Made by a program: the position numbers and the translations under genes
In this document: in pieces, positions 41,284 to 50,962 of the stretch
Layout: the number at the start of each line of letters is the position of its first letter
Position numbering within the stretch: the first letter of the stretch is position 1
From: Streptomyces rugosispiralis
Lineage (GTDB): Bacteria; Actinomycetota; Actinomycetes; Streptomycetales; Streptomycetaceae
Assembly: GCF_024505145.1 (NCBI RefSeq)
Contig: NZ_JANIAA010000012.1
Coordinates: 62,001-126,000, forward strand
Reading direction: 5' to 3'
DNA length: 64,000 bases
Notes under the pieces: generated by a model
What the model was told of the DNA's origin: nothing
Databases searched by the model: none
Seen by the model: the letters and a program-made list of their open reading frames with translations, nothing else

Positions 41284-42206
41284 CCACGATCGCCATCGAC
41301 AACGTCTCCCGCTGGTTCGGGAACGTCGTGGCCGTCAACGACGTGACCATGGACATCGGCCCCGGTGTCACCGGGCTCCTCGGCCCCAACGGCGCGGGCA
41401 AGTCCACCCTCATCAACATGATGGGCGGCTTCCTGGCCCCCTCCACCGGGTCCGTGACCCTCGACGGCGCGCCGATCTGGCGCAACGAGGAGGCGTACCG
41501 CCACATCGGGATCGTCCCCGAGCGGGAGGCGATGTACGACTTCCTCACCGGCCGCGAGTTCGTGATCGCCAACGCCGAGCTGCACGGGCTGCCCGATCCG
41601 CGCGCCGCGGCCCGTAAGGCGCTCGACACCGTCGAGATGGACTACGCGGGCTCCCGGAAGATCGCCACGTACAGCAAGGGCATGCGCCAGCGCGTGAAGA
41701 TGGCCTCCGCGCTGGTGCACGAGCCGTCGGTGCTCCTCCTGGACGAGCCGTTCAACGGCATGGACCCCCGGCAGCGGATGCAGCTGATGGATCTGTTGCG
41801 GCGGATGGGCGCCGAGGGCCGCACCGTGCTGTTCTCCTCGCACATCCTCGAGGAGGTCGAGCAACTGGCGGCGCATATCGAGGTGATCGTCGCGGGGCGG
41901 CACGCCGCCTCCGGCGACTTCCGCAAGATCCGCCGGCTGATGACGGACCGCCCGCACCGCTATCTCGTCCGGTCCAGCGACGACCGCGCGCTCGCGGCGG
42001 CCCTGATCGCCGACCCGTCGACCACCGGTATCGAGGTCGACGCGAGCACCGGCGTCGACGGCGGGCTGCACATCCAGGCGGTGGATTTCGCCCGCTTCAC
42101 CGAACTGCTGCCCCGGGTCGCCCGCGACCAGGGCATCCGACTCCTCACGGTCTCGCCCTCCGACGAGTCCCTGGAGAGCGTCTTCTCCTACCTCGTCGCG
42201 GCCTGA
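41280..42206 (+). CDS. second ABC exporter ATP-binding protein
   Basis: A 308-residue ATPase with Walker A LGPNGAGKSTLIN, signature TYSKGMRQRVKMASAL and Walker B VLLLDEPFNGMDP. The GTG overlaps the permease stop as GTGA. Its C-terminal 90 residues form the regulatory extension seen in multidrug-type ABC-2 exporters. It may pair with the permease that follows. Confidence 0.9.
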   Translation: MTTIAIDNVSRWFGNVVAVNDVTMDIGPGVTGLLGPNGAGKSTLINMMGGFLAPSTGSVTLDGAPIWRNEEAYRHIGIVPEREAMYDFLTGREFVIANAELHGLPDPRAAARKALDTVEMDYAGSRKIATYSKGMRQRVKMASALVHEPSVLLLDEPFNGMDPRQRMQLMDLLRRMGAEGRTVLFSSHILEEVEQLAAHIEVIVAGRHAASGDFRKIRRLMTDRPHRYLVRSSDDRALAAALIADPSTTGIEVDASTGVDGGLHIQAVDFARFTELLPRVARDQGIRLLTVSPSDESLESVFSYLVAA

Positions 42207-42221
42207 AAGGAGCCCACAGCG

Positions 42222-42950
42222 ATGTCCTCGCTCTACCACCCCACCGTCGCGCGGCTCACCTACCGGGCCCTGCTCGGCCGCCGCCGTGCGCTGATCCTCT
42301 TCACCCTGCCCGGTCTGCTGCTGCTGATCTCGGTCGCCGTACGGCTGCTGACCGGATCGGACGACGGCACGGCCGACGCGATCCTCGGCGGCTTCGCGAT
42401 GGCCACCATGGTCCCGCTGATCGGCGTGATCGCCGGTACCGGCGCGATCGGCCCGGAGATCGACGACGGCTCGGTCATCTATCTGCTGGCCAAGCCGGTG
42501 AAGCGGCCGACGATCATCGTCACCAAGCTGATCGTGGCGATCGGCGTCACGGTCGCCTTCTCCGCGATCCCCACTCTGCTCGCGGGCTTCGTGCTGAACG
42601 GCAACGCGAACCAGGTGGCCGTCGGCTACGCCGTAGCCGCCGCCGTGGCCTCCGTCGCCTACAGCGCGGTCTTCCTGCTGCTGGGCACCGTGACCAGGCA
42701 TGCGGTGATCGCGGGGCTGGTCTACGCCCTGGTCTGGGAGACCTTCTTCGGCAGCCTGGTCGCCGGGGCCCGCAAGCTCAGCGTGCAGCAATGGGCGCTG
42801 GCGCTCGCGCAGAAGGTCGCCGACGGCGACGTGATCACGTCGGACGTCGGCCTGGCGACCGGCGTCATCCTGCTGCTGGCCGTGACCGTGGCCGCGACCT
42901 GGTACGCGGGCCGCAAGCTGCGCACGCTGACCCTGGCGGGGGAGGAGTGA
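42222..42950 (+). CDS. second ABC exporter permease
   Basis: A 242-residue ABC-2-type membrane protein with six helices, opening SSLYHPTVARLTYRALLGRR and ending with a basic RKLRTLTLAGEE tail. It has a GAAAGGAGC site and lies 15 bp after the second ATPase gene. The four genes form two ATPase-permease pairs in one operon. Confidence 0.88.
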   Translation: MSSLYHPTVARLTYRALLGRRRALILFTLPGLLLLISVAVRLLTGSDDGTADAILGGFAMATMVPLIGVIAGTGAIGPEIDDGSVIYLLAKPVKRPTIIVTKLIVAIGVTVAFSAIPTLLAGFVLNGNANQVAVGYAVAAAVASVAYSAVFLLLGTVTRHAVIAGLVYALVWETFFGSLVAGARKLSVQQWALALAQKVADGDVITSDVGLATGVILLLAVTVAATWYAGRKLRTLTLAGEE

Positions 42951-43013
42951 CCACGGAGTGACCACCGGCGCGAGGTGATGCCCGCGGGGGCCGCCCAGCG
43001 GTCCGTGCACGCC

Positions 43014-43304
43014 TTACGGTCGCCATCGCGCCGGTACGGCGGAGCGGCCGCCGGTGGTCTCCGCAGTGGCGGCGGTTGTCGGAATGACGGCCGCCGCCGC
43101 GGTGTGTCCGGGGGCCGCGTTGGCCCGGTCCAGGGCGGAGGCCACGGCCGCGGACGAGCCGAGCAGGACCGTCGCCGCCACACAGGCCACGGTCCAGGGG
43201 GCCCGCAGCAGCCGCCGCCAGGGCCGCCGGGCGTCGCCCGCGCCCGCCGTGGCCCGCGCGCCGTGGGTGGTCCTCGCCTCGTCCGTGCCGCTCATGCCGC
43301 TCAT
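43014..43304 (-). CDS. small single-span membrane protein, hypothetical
   Basis: A 96-residue protein with a basic N-terminal part (GDARRPWRRLLRAPW), one hydrophobic helix (TVACVAATVLLGSSAAVASAL) and an Ala/Thr-rich extracellular tail. The ATG has a GGAGGA site four bases upstream. No homologue is recognised, but the signal-anchor layout and ribosome site favour a real gene. It is convergent with the ABC operon. Confidence 0.5.
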   Translation of the reverse strand: MSGMSGTDEARTTHGARATAGAGDARRPWRRLLRAPWTVACVAATVLLGSSAAVASALDRANAAPGHTAAAAVIPTTAATAETTGGRSAVPARWRP

Positions 43305-43442
43305 CCCGTCCTCCGGTCCTCGTCGATGCCGTGGCATCGAGACTGGCGGCGGGACTTGTCGGCCGGCTCTCCATGGCATGAGGGCGGGCTGTGAAGCCGC
43401 GAGACCGCACGGGCGCGGGCAAGACGGACCTTCTCGGACCGC

Positions 43443-44735
43443 TCAGGCCCGGATCCTGCGGTCGCGGCCCGCTCCCAGGCCCAGCACCGCCAGCGCCCCG
43501 CACACCACCAGCATCAGCGTGAGCGGCAGTCCCCAGCCGCCGGTGGTCTGGTGCACCGCGCCGAGCGCCAGCGGGCCCACCGCGGCCAGCAGATAGCCCC
43601 AGGTCTGCGCCATCCCGGACAGCCGCGCCGAGGTGTGGGCGTCCCCGGTCCGCAGCACCATCATGGTCAGCGCGAGCCCCACGGCCCCGCCCTGGCCGAC
43701 GCCGATCAGCGCCGCCCACACCCACGCCCCGGCGGCGGGAGCCACCAGCAGGCCCGCGATACCGGCGCCCATCAGCGTCGCGACCGCGACGGCCAGCGTC
43801 CGCTGGGAGCGCATCCGCCCGGCGAGGGTGGGCACCACGAACGAGCCGACCATCTGCAGCATGGTGCTGAACGCGAACACCAGCCCGGCCGCGCTCTTGC
43901 TCATGCCGTGGTCGGTGAAGATCGTCGGCAGCCATGCGATGCAGACGTACGCGATCGACGACTGCAACCCCATGAACAGCGTGACCTGCCAGGCCAGCGC
44001 GGAGCGGCCCAGCCGCGGCCCCGCGTCCGGTGTCGTCCTTACGGGCGTCGCCGCGGGCTCGCCGTGATGCGTTCCGCGCCGTGCGAGCACCGTCTGCGGT
44101 ATCCAGACCAGCGCCGCGACCGCCGCCAGCAGCGACCAGGAGGCGAGCGAACCCCGCCAGCCGCCGAGCGCGTTCTCCAGGGGCACGGCGGAGGCGGCGG
44201 AGAGCGTCGCCCCGCCGATCATCGAGGTGGTGTAGAGCGCGGTCATCCCGGCGGCCCGGTGCGGGAAATCCCGCTTGACCAGGCCCGGCATCAGCACATT
44301 GAGGAACGCGATCCCGCTGCCGACGAGCGCGCCCCCGGCGAAGAGCGCCATGACGGGCGGCGCCACCCGCAGCAGTATGCCGCCGAGCAGCAGCACCAGC
44401 GCGCTCAGCAGCACCGCCTCGGTGCCCCAGCGCCGGGCGAGCCGCGGCGCGAAGGGCGAGGCCAGGCCCATGAAGATCAGCGGAATGGTGGTGACCAGAC
44501 TGCCCATGGTCGCGGACAGCCCGAAGTGGCCGCTGATCTCGCCGAGGAGCGGGGAGACCCCGGCGAGCGCGGCCCGCATATTGAGCGACGCCAGCACGAT
44601 GCCGATCAGGAGAAGCGCGGGGTGGGCCCGCAGGGTGCGCCGCGCGGCGGTCACCTCGGGGGTCGGCCGCAGATCCGTCTCGGCGTCCACGAGCAGGGGC
44701 TCGGCCTCGGGTCCTGGGGTGTGCGGGCGTGGCAA
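43443..44735 (-). CDS. CynX/NimT-family MFS transporter
   Basis: A 430-residue transporter with twelve predicted helices. SLNMRAALAGVSPLLGEIS near residue 52 and the central loop with RGTHHGEPAATP are typical of the cyanate/nitroimidazole transporter branch. The start is a TTG at 44735 preceded by GGAG. The substrate is unknown. The neighbouring FadR-type regulator on the same strand, 66 bp upstream, may control it. Confidence 0.88.
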   Translation of the reverse strand: MPRPHTPGPEAEPLLVDAETDLRPTPEVTAARRTLRAHPALLLIGIVLASLNMRAALAGVSPLLGEISGHFGLSATMGSLVTTIPLIFMGLASPFAPRLARRWGTEAVLLSALVLLLGGILLRVAPPVMALFAGGALVGSGIAFLNVLMPGLVKRDFPHRAAGMTALYTTSMIGGATLSAASAVPLENALGGWRGSLASWSLLAAVAALVWIPQTVLARRGTHHGEPAATPVRTTPDAGPRLGRSALAWQVTLFMGLQSSIAYVCIAWLPTIFTDHGMSKSAAGLVFAFSTMLQMVGSFVVPTLAGRMRSQRTLAVAVATLMGAGIAGLLVAPAAGAWVWAALIGVGQGGAVGLALTMMVLRTGDAHTSARLSGMAQTWGYLLAAVGPLALGAVHQTTGGWGLPLTLMLVVCGALAVLGLGAGRDRRIRA

Positions 44736-44801
44736 GAAGAACTCCGTTCCGTAGTGGATGAGGTGCGGCGGCAGGGCGCTACGAGACCGCCGAGCGGGAC
44801 C

Positions 44802-45512
44802 TCAGCCGGTGGCGAGCAGCGCCTCGATGGCGCGTTTCGGCGCCTCCAGCAGCGCCCGAGCCGCCGCCTCGGCGGCCGCCGGGTCACCGGAGGCGATCGC
44901 GTCGACCAGGGCACGATGGTCGGCGGGGACGATGCTGGGCACCTCGCGGTCGCCGAGCGAGGCCACCAGCGAGTCCCGCACCGAGCTGCTGAACCAGCCG
45001 TAGGTCGCGCTCAGCGCGGCGTTGTGCGCGGCGTCCACCACGGCGATGTGGAACTCGAGGTCATGGGCGGCGTGCAGCTCGTGGTGGCCGACGGCGGGCC
45101 GCTCCTCGCCCCGCGCGAACGCCTCGAGCGACTCCAGCGCGGCCCGGATCCGCCGCAGATCCGCGGGGCTGTGCCGGAGCGCGGCCAGCCGCGCGCCCTC
45201 CGCCTCCAGCGCGATCCGCAGCTCCAGCACATCCCGGATCCCGGCGCGCCGCACATCCCGCATGACTTCGGAAGGGTCGGTCGTGGAGACCACGAAGGTG
45301 CCCTCGCCCTGCCGGGACTGCAGCATCCCCGCGTGTACGAGGACGCGGACCGCCTCGCGGACCGTGTTCCGGCCGACCTGGAGCTGCTCGGCGAGGGCAT
45401 GCTCGGTGGGCACGCGGTCCCCGACCTGCCACTCACCCTCGGTGAGCTGTGCGCGCAACTGCTCCACCACGGTGTCGACCAGCGACCGCCGCCCCGCCGC
45501 CCGCAACGCCAT
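44802..45512 (-). CDS. FadR-type GntR transcriptional regulator
   Basis: A 236-residue regulator with an N-terminal winged helix (VPTEHALAEQLQVGRNTVREA) and an FCD ligand domain (HELHAAHDLEFHIAVVDAAHN contributes metal or acid ligands). FCD regulators sense organic acids. The ATG at 45512 has an AGGGAG site ten bases upstream; a GTG at 45539 would add nine residues. It is transcribed toward the MFS transporter gene. Confidence 0.88.
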   Translation of the reverse strand: MALRAAGRRSLVDTVVEQLRAQLTEGEWQVGDRVPTEHALAEQLQVGRNTVREAVRVLVHAGMLQSRQGEGTFVVSTTDPSEVMRDVRRAGIRDVLELRIALEAEGARLAALRHSPADLRRIRAALESLEAFARGEERPAVGHHELHAAHDLEFHIAVVDAAHNAALSATYGWFSSSVRDSLVASLGDREVPSIVPADHRALVDAIASGDPAAAEAAARALLEAPKRAIEALLATG

Positions 45513-45621
45513 CCCTCTCGGCTCCCTCACTTGATTCACCCGGTTGCCCAGTCATCCTACAACTCGCGTCGAAAGGCCCGGTGGGCGGGTCGCGCCCCGC
45601 CCACCGAACTCCTCCGGTCCG

Positions 45622-46383
45622 CTACCCGCGCCGCCGCTTGGCGCGCCGCGCCCGCCGCTGAGCCGCCTCGGCCTTGAGCGTGGCGACGTCCCTGCGGACC
45701 TCGGTCATGTCCTCGCCGAGATCACAGAGCCGCTCGCTCATGGCGCAGATGACCCGCCCGTGGGCGTCGAGCCGACGGTCCATGCCGTCCAGCCGGGCGG
45801 AGACCCTGGCCATCCACGGCGCCAGCTCCCGCAGCGTGGAGCCGACATCCGCCAGACACGCCTCGACGGCTTCGAGACGTGTCCCGATCGGCCCGGCCAG
45901 CATCCGCTCGGTGAGGATCTGTTCGAGCGGAAGCCGTTCCGCCCCGGCTTCCGCCCTGGCTTCCGGTCCGCTCCGGGCCGACTCCTCGATATCGAGGAGG
46001 TAAGTGCGTACCCGCCTGGCGATATCGCTGTCCCGTAACAGCATCGCGACATTCAGTACCGCGCGGCGGGGGTAGAGGGTGAGGTGAGCGCGGCCCTGTG
46101 GATAACTCGAATTTGAAAGGTCCAAGTTGGACCTTTCAAAGACTTGCAGCTCAGAGCCTCGGAGGATATGCATCCCGTTGCTCTGGAACTCCTCCCGATG
46201 CCGCTTGGCCAGACTCTTGACGGCTTCTTCCCCAACCTCGAAGTACTCCGCGACCATGCGCGTAGTGATATGCAGCCCATCGGGCAGCATGATCAGGACC
46301 TTGACCTTGTCGAGGACATCCGTCCGTTCGATGACGCTGTCGCGCAGCGCACGCGACTCCAGTAGTGCGATCTCAGGTGGCAT
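45622..46383 (-). CDS. predicted DNA-binding protein with C-terminal coiled coil
   Basis: A 253-residue protein. The N-terminal 130 residues contain a winged-helix-like stretch (ITTRMVAEYFEVGEEAVKSL) and RAVLNVAMLLRDSDIARRVR, the latter typical of phage-type regulators with a Bro/ORF6N-like fold. The C-terminal half is a coiled coil (WMARVSARLDGMDRRLDAHG) with a basic RRARRAKRRR tail. Related Streptomyces proteins are often annotated vaguely, even as restriction endonucleases. I see no nuclease motif. No operon partner is apparent. Confidence 0.7.
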   Translation of the reverse strand: MPPEIALLESRALRDSVIERTDVLDKVKVLIMLPDGLHITTRMVAEYFEVGEEAVKSLAKRHREEFQSNGMHILRGSELQVFERSNLDLSNSSYPQGRAHLTLYPRRAVLNVAMLLRDSDIARRVRTYLLDIEESARSGPEARAEAGAERLPLEQILTERMLAGPIGTRLEAVEACLADVGSTLRELAPWMARVSARLDGMDRRLDAHGRVICAMSERLCDLGEDMTEVRRDVATLKAEAAQRRARRAKRRRG

Positions 46384-46710
46384 AGGTGTGCCTTCCGGTG
46401 TGGATTCGAGTGATGGTCACGCCCCACCAGCCAGGGGCCAGGCCGCCCGTATCCAGGGACCAGGAGCGGAGGCTGCCAACCTCTTTCGGACCCAACCGCC
46501 GTGACATCACTGCCCGTCGGTCCGTCGCCCGGCCGAGGCTCCAGCTCGCGTTGCCTCCGCGCATAACGCGTATATGGAACAACGATCCGATCGCGGGCGG
46601 GTTACTCGCACCGCGTCGCGTTGACGGACGTCGGCCTCAATGCCGCGAGGGGCGGGCGCCGTCGGGCGCCCGCCCCTCGCTGTACCGCGTCGTATCGCGT
46701 CGGCCACCGC

Positions 46711-48255
46711 TCAGGCGTGGACCGGCTCCGACGGGGATTTCTCGGGGGTCGGCTTCGGGGGCGTGCCGCCGGGGCCGCCGCGGACGATGGCAAGGACCAG
46801 GAGGCCCGCCGCCAGGGCCGCGATGCCGGCGATGACGCAGATGCGGTCGAGACCGGCCGCGAACGACTCGTGGACCAGGGTGCGCGCCGCGTCCGCCCGT
46901 GCCGGGGGCGCGGCGGCGATCACGGCGTCGGCGTGGCCGCCGCTGATGGCCTCGGCGGCCCGCCCGGCCGCGCTGGCCGGGACGGTGTCGCCGCCGTCCA
47001 CCATGTCTCGCACCCGCGTCGCGAACACCGTGCCCAGGACGGCGATCCCCAGTGCGTAGCCCAGTTGCCGGAAGGTGTTCACCGCGCCGCTGGCCATGCC
47101 CGCACGCTCCGGCGGGGCCGAGCCGAGGGCCGCCGAGACCAGCACCGGCATGGCCAGGCCGATCCCCAGACCGGCCAGGGCCAGACCGGGGACGAAGGCG
47201 GTCCAGTCCGTGTCCGGGGTCACCATCGCCGCGTTGACCAGCGCGCCCGCGCCCACCAGCAGCAGTCCGACACCCAGCGCCCGCCCGGGGGCGACCCGGT
47301 CGAGCAGCCGTCCGCCCGCCGCGCCGACGACCAGCGAGACGCCCGCCATCGGCGTCACCGCGAGCCCCGCCTGCACCGGGCTCATCCCCAGCACCGTCTG
47401 CAGCCACAGCCCGGCGTAGGTGAGATACGGGAAGGCCGCCGCCTGGAGCAGCAGGGCCGCCGCCATCAGCACCGCGAACGTCGGGCGGCGCATCAGCCCC
47501 AGGTCCAGCAGCGGCTGCCGCTTCCCGCGCTCCAGCAGGACGAAGGCGAGCAGCGCGACCGCGGCCGCCACCAGCGCGGTGACCGTGCCGGTGTCGGCCC
47601 AGCCCTCCTCGCCGCCGCGCATCAGCCCGTACGTCAGCGCCCCGGCGCACACGGTGAACGTGGCGGCGCCCGGCCAGTCGATGCGCACCCCCGCCGCGCC
47701 GCGCGACTCCTCGATGGAGCGGACCGTGATCCACACCGCGATCGCCGTCAGCGGCAGATTGACCAGGAAGATCGCGCGCCAGTCGACATACTCGGTCAGC
47801 ACCCCGCCCAGCACCGGGCCGACCGCCGCGGCCGCCCCACTCGTACCGCCCCACACGCCGAAGGCGATACCGCGGTCGCGTCCTGAGTACGTGGCCATCA
47901 GCAGCGGGGTGTTGGTGGCGAACATGGCCGCGGCCCCCGCCCCCTGCACGGCGCGGGCCGCGATCAGCACCCCGGCGTCCGGTGCCAGACCGCAGGCCAG
48001 GGAGGAGATCGCGAACACCGCGAGGCCGACGAGGTACAGCCGCCGCCGTCCGAAGAGGTCCGCCGCCGATCCGGCCACCATCAGCAGCGCGGCCAGCGCC
48101 AGCGCGTAGATGTCCATCACCCATTGGAGGGAGGTGAAGGACGCGTCCAGCCCCCGTGCCACCTGGGGCAGCGCGGTGTTCACAATCGTGACGTCTATCA
48201 ACAGCATGAAGTTGCCGAGGGTGATGGCGGCGAGCGGCCACCATGATCTGCGCAT
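46711..48255 (-). CDS. DHA2-family (EmrB/QacA) drug exporter
   Basis: A 514-residue proton antiporter with fourteen predicted helices. The motifs LGNFMLLIDVTIVNTALPQV, GSAADLFGRRRLYLVG and RAVQGAGAAAMFA are those of the family. The ATG at 48255 has a GGAG site. It is divergent from the AsnC-type regulator at 48409, a frequent exporter-regulator arrangement, so that protein may control it. Confidence 0.92.
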   Translation of the reverse strand: MRRSWWPLAAITLGNFMLLIDVTIVNTALPQVARGLDASFTSLQWVMDIYALALAALLMVAGSAADLFGRRRLYLVGLAVFAISSLACGLAPDAGVLIAARAVQGAGAAAMFATNTPLLMATYSGRDRGIAFGVWGGTSGAAAAVGPVLGGVLTEYVDWRAIFLVNLPLTAIAVWITVRSIEESRGAAGVRIDWPGAATFTVCAGALTYGLMRGGEEGWADTGTVTALVAAAVALLAFVLLERGKRQPLLDLGLMRRPTFAVLMAAALLLQAAAFPYLTYAGLWLQTVLGMSPVQAGLAVTPMAGVSLVVGAAGGRLLDRVAPGRALGVGLLLVGAGALVNAAMVTPDTDWTAFVPGLALAGLGIGLAMPVLVSAALGSAPPERAGMASGAVNTFRQLGYALGIAVLGTVFATRVRDMVDGGDTVPASAAGRAAEAISGGHADAVIAAAPPARADAARTLVHESFAAGLDRICVIAGIAALAAGLLVLAIVRGGPGGTPPKPTPEKSPSEPVHA

Positions 48256-48408
48256 GACTGACTCCGGGATCCGGCACATTCCGACAAGGGGAGGCGGGGC
48301 CGGCCCCGAGGGCGGTTCCCGCGGCTCTTACGGTCGCCCCGGCCCGGCCGCTTCTCCCAGCCGGCCCCGACTCCGGCGGCGATATCCGACAGCCGCTAGC
48401 TTTGTGCG

Positions 48409-49413
48409 GTGGAATCCGACGCGTACGACGACCTGGACCGGGCGCTGGTGCACGCCCTCCAACTCGACGGCCGGGCCCCCTTCAGCCGGTTCGCCGAGGT
48501 GCTGGGCGTCTCCGACCAGACCGTGGCCCGCCGCTACACCCGGCTGCGGACGACGGGAGCGCTCCGGGTGCTGGGGCTCACCGATCCGGCGGCGGTCGGC
48601 GAGGTGGTCTGGCTGGTGCGGGTGCGGTGTCTGCCGGACGCCGCCCTCCCGGTGGCCGAGGCGCTGGCCCGGCGGCCCGACACGTCCTGGGTGCATGTGC
48701 TCTCCGACGGCACCGAGGTCGCCGCGTCGACGCGGGCGGCGTCCGGGCAGGACAGCGACGCCCTGCTGCTGCGCAAACTCCCGCAGACCCCACGGGTGGT
48801 GGGGGTGAGCGCGCACTGCGTACTGCATGAGTACTACGGCGGGGAGCAGAACCTGGTCAACAAGTCCGACGCGCTGACAGCCGAGCAGATCCGGCGGCTG
48901 CGCCCGCCCGTCGTGGACCGGTCGAAGGGCCCGCGCCGACCGGTGAGCGCCGAGGACCGCAAGCTGCTGGACGTCCTCGCGCGGGACGGGCGGGCTCCGC
49001 TGGCCGAACTGACCGCCGCCACCGGCTGGTCGCAGTCCACGGTGCGCCGCCGGCTGGCCGAGCTGCGCGCCGACGGCACCCTGTACTTCGACGTCGTCTA
49101 CACCAACCGGATGTTCCGCCAGACCGTCACCACCACGATGTGGCTGTCGGTACGGCCTTCGGAACTCGCCGCCACCGGGCAGCGACTCGCCGACCACCCC
49201 GAGGTGGCGTTCGCATGTGCGACCACCGGAACGAAGAATCTGATGGCGACCGTGGTCTGCGCCGATGTCCCGGCCCTCTACACCTATCTGACCACCCGTA
49301 TCGCCGAACTCCCCTCCGTACGGGACATGGAGACCTCCCCGATCCTCCGCAGGATCAAGGGTCCGGGACCGCTGCTCACCCCTCCCTCCCAGGTGCCCTG
49401 GCGCCCCTCCTGA
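48409..49413 (+). CDS. Lrp/AsnC-family regulator with two HTH-ligand modules
   Basis: A 334-residue double-length Lrp protein. HTH 1 is FSRFAEVLGVSDQTVARRYT (residues about 25-45) and HTH 2 is LAELTAATGWSQSTVRRRLA (about 200-220). Each is followed by a ligand-binding-like domain. Standard Lrp proteins have about 150 residues; this tandem form is known in actinobacteria. The GTG start has no ribosome site, and TAGCTT ends seven bases upstream, so it may be leaderless. It is divergent from the drug exporter. Confidence 0.9.
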   Translation: MESDAYDDLDRALVHALQLDGRAPFSRFAEVLGVSDQTVARRYTRLRTTGALRVLGLTDPAAVGEVVWLVRVRCLPDAALPVAEALARRPDTSWVHVLSDGTEVAASTRAASGQDSDALLLRKLPQTPRVVGVSAHCVLHEYYGGEQNLVNKSDALTAEQIRRLRPPVVDRSKGPRRPVSAEDRKLLDVLARDGRAPLAELTAATGWSQSTVRRRLAELRADGTLYFDVVYTNRMFRQTVTTTMWLSVRPSELAATGQRLADHPEVAFACATTGTKNLMATVVCADVPALYTYLTTRIAELPSVRDMETSPILRRIKGPGPLLTPPSQVPWRPS

Positions 49414-49614
49414 ACAGCCCGTTCCACGGCGGTAGTTGGAGGAAGCTCCGAAACTCCGGTGGTCGAACTCTGTTCATCTCTACGTCGATGTAGATCTTGA
49501 CGGTTGTCAGGGACCTGGCGAACTCTTGGCGTGCGCTGGATCACACCGCGCCGCCCCCTCGTGCAGCCATGGGCTTTTGAGGGCGCGTCAGACGGAAAAA
49601 CGGAGGGAACCCGA

Positions 49615-50064
49615 ATGCGTCGCCTCGTCACGAGTCTCGCCGCCACCGCGGTCACCGCGGCCGCCACCATCGCCCTGGCCGCACCCGCCCAGGCGGTCCC
49701 CGCGGACAAGCAGCAGGTCCTCACCGGCTGGACCCAGACCAGCGCCAGCAGCTACAACACCTGGCTCGCGGCGCGGAACAACCAGGGTGCCTGGACCGCC
49801 TACCAGTTCGACTGGTCCACCGACTACTGCAGCAGCTCCCCCGACAACCCGTTCGGCTTCCCCTTCCAGACCGCCTGCGCCCGGCATGACTTCGGCTACC
49901 GCAACCACAAGGCGATGGGCATCTTCGACGCCAACAAGTCGCGCCTCGACAGCGCCTTCTACGAGGACCTGAAGCGGGTGTGCAACGCCTACAGCGGTGC
50001 CACCAAGACGTCGTGCGACGCCACGGCCTGGACGTACTACCAGGCGGTCAAGATCTTCGGCTGA
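49615..50064 (+). CDS. secreted phospholipase A2
   Basis: A 149-residue protein with a Sec signal (MRRLVTSLAATAVTAAATIA, cleavage after APAQA). The mature enzyme resembles S. violaceoruber PLA2: the calcium and active-site segment is TACARHDFGYRNHKAMG with His91 and Asp92, and four cysteines (in DYCSSS, TACARH, RVCNAY and TSCDAT) would form two disulfides. It cleaves the sn-2 acyl chain of phospholipids outside the cell. A GGAGGG site precedes the ATG. Confidence 0.92.
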   Translation: MRRLVTSLAATAVTAAATIALAAPAQAVPADKQQVLTGWTQTSASSYNTWLAARNNQGAWTAYQFDWSTDYCSSSPDNPFGFPFQTACARHDFGYRNHKAMGIFDANKSRLDSAFYEDLKRVCNAYSGATKTSCDATAWTYYQAVKIFG

Positions 50065-50131
50065 CGATCCCCACTGCCGAGCCCGGATGCCGGGCGGTCC
50101 GCCGAGGCGGCCGCACCGGCATCCGGCCGGT

Positions 50132-50962
50132 TCACCTGCTCGCCGCCGCGGCCGGGAAGAGCCGCTCCAGCACCACGGCGATGCCGTCGTCCGTGTTGGA
50201 CGCGGTGATCTCGTCGGCGACGGCCTTGAGGTCCTGGTGCGCGTTGGCCATCGCGACCGCGTGCTTCGCCCAGCCGAACATCGCGATGTCATTGGGCATG
50301 TCGCCGAAGGCGATCGCGTCGTCCGCGGTCATCCCCAGCCGGCGCGCGGCCATCGAAAGGCCCGTGGCCTTCGTCAGCCCCAGCGGCAGCAGCTCCACCA
50401 GCCCGGTGCCGGCCATCGTCACCCCGACCAGGCCCCCGGCGGCCGTCCGGGCGGCGTCCGCGAGCGCGTCGTCGCCCAGCTCGGCGTGCTGGATGTAGAG
50501 CTTGCTGATGGGCTGCGACCACAGCTCGGCCGGCTCCGTGAACGGCACCAGGGACATCCCGTCGTGGTCCATCCGGTACCCCTCGCCGAACAGCACCTCG
50601 CCGTCCAGCCCGTCGCGGGCCGCGGCCAGGAACAGCGGGCCGATCTCCGCCTCGATCTTCTCCAGCGCCAGCAGCGCCACCTGGCGGTCCAGCGTGACGG
50701 AGGTCAGCAGCCGGTGCTCGCCCGCGTGGTAGAGCTGGGCGCCCTGGCCGCACACCGCGAGCCCCTCGTAGCCGAGGTCGTCGAGTATGTGCCGGGCCAC
50801 CGGGACGGTCCGCCCGGTGACCACGATGTGCGCGGCGCCCGCCGCGGTGGCCGCGGTGAGCGCGTCACGGGTCCGCGCCGAGACGGTGTGGTCGGGGCGC
50901 AGCAGCGTCCCGTCGAGATCGGTCGCGACCAGGCGGTAGGGAAGGACGTCGGCGCCGCTCAC
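50132..50962 (-). CDS. Cof-type HAD hydrolase, coupled to serS
   Basis: A 276-residue phosphatase with motif I VATDLDGTLLRPDHT, motif II HIVVTGRTVPVA and the C-terminal metal site AIAFGDMPNDIAMFG. The GTG overlaps the serS stop as GTGA, so it is translated after serS. It is a paralogue of the HAD protein at 34889-35761, differing mainly in the cap. The substrate is unknown. Confidence 0.89.
   Translation of the reverse strand: MSGADVLPYRLVATDLDGTLLRPDHTVSARTRDALTAATAAGAAHIVVTGRTVPVARHILDDLGYEGLAVCGQGAQLYHAGEHRLLTSVTLDRQVALLALEKIEAEIGPLFLAAARDGLDGEVLFGEGYRMDHDGMSLVPFTEPAELWSQPISKLYIQHAELGDDALADAARTAAGGLVGVTMAGTGLVELLPLGLTKATGLSMAARRLGMTADDAIAFGDMPNDIAMFGWAKHAVAMANAHQDLKAVADEITASNTDDGIAVVLERLFPAAAASR

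Noticed and set aside
46097..46105. Perfect DnaA box TGTGGATAA inside a coding gene
   Set aside because: It is isolated, without neighbouring boxes, and may arise by chance; the same holds for the single box at 5128-5136 upstream of the TPP riboswitch.
45622..46383. Restriction endonuclease
   Set aside because: Similar proteins carry this label, but no nuclease catalytic motif or methylase partner is visible here.
46637..48277. A 546-codon minus-strand frame next to the DHA2 exporter frame
   Set aside because: It is the same strand in another frame; the exporter frame has all transporter motifs and hydrophobic helices, while this one is Arg/Gly/Ala rich.
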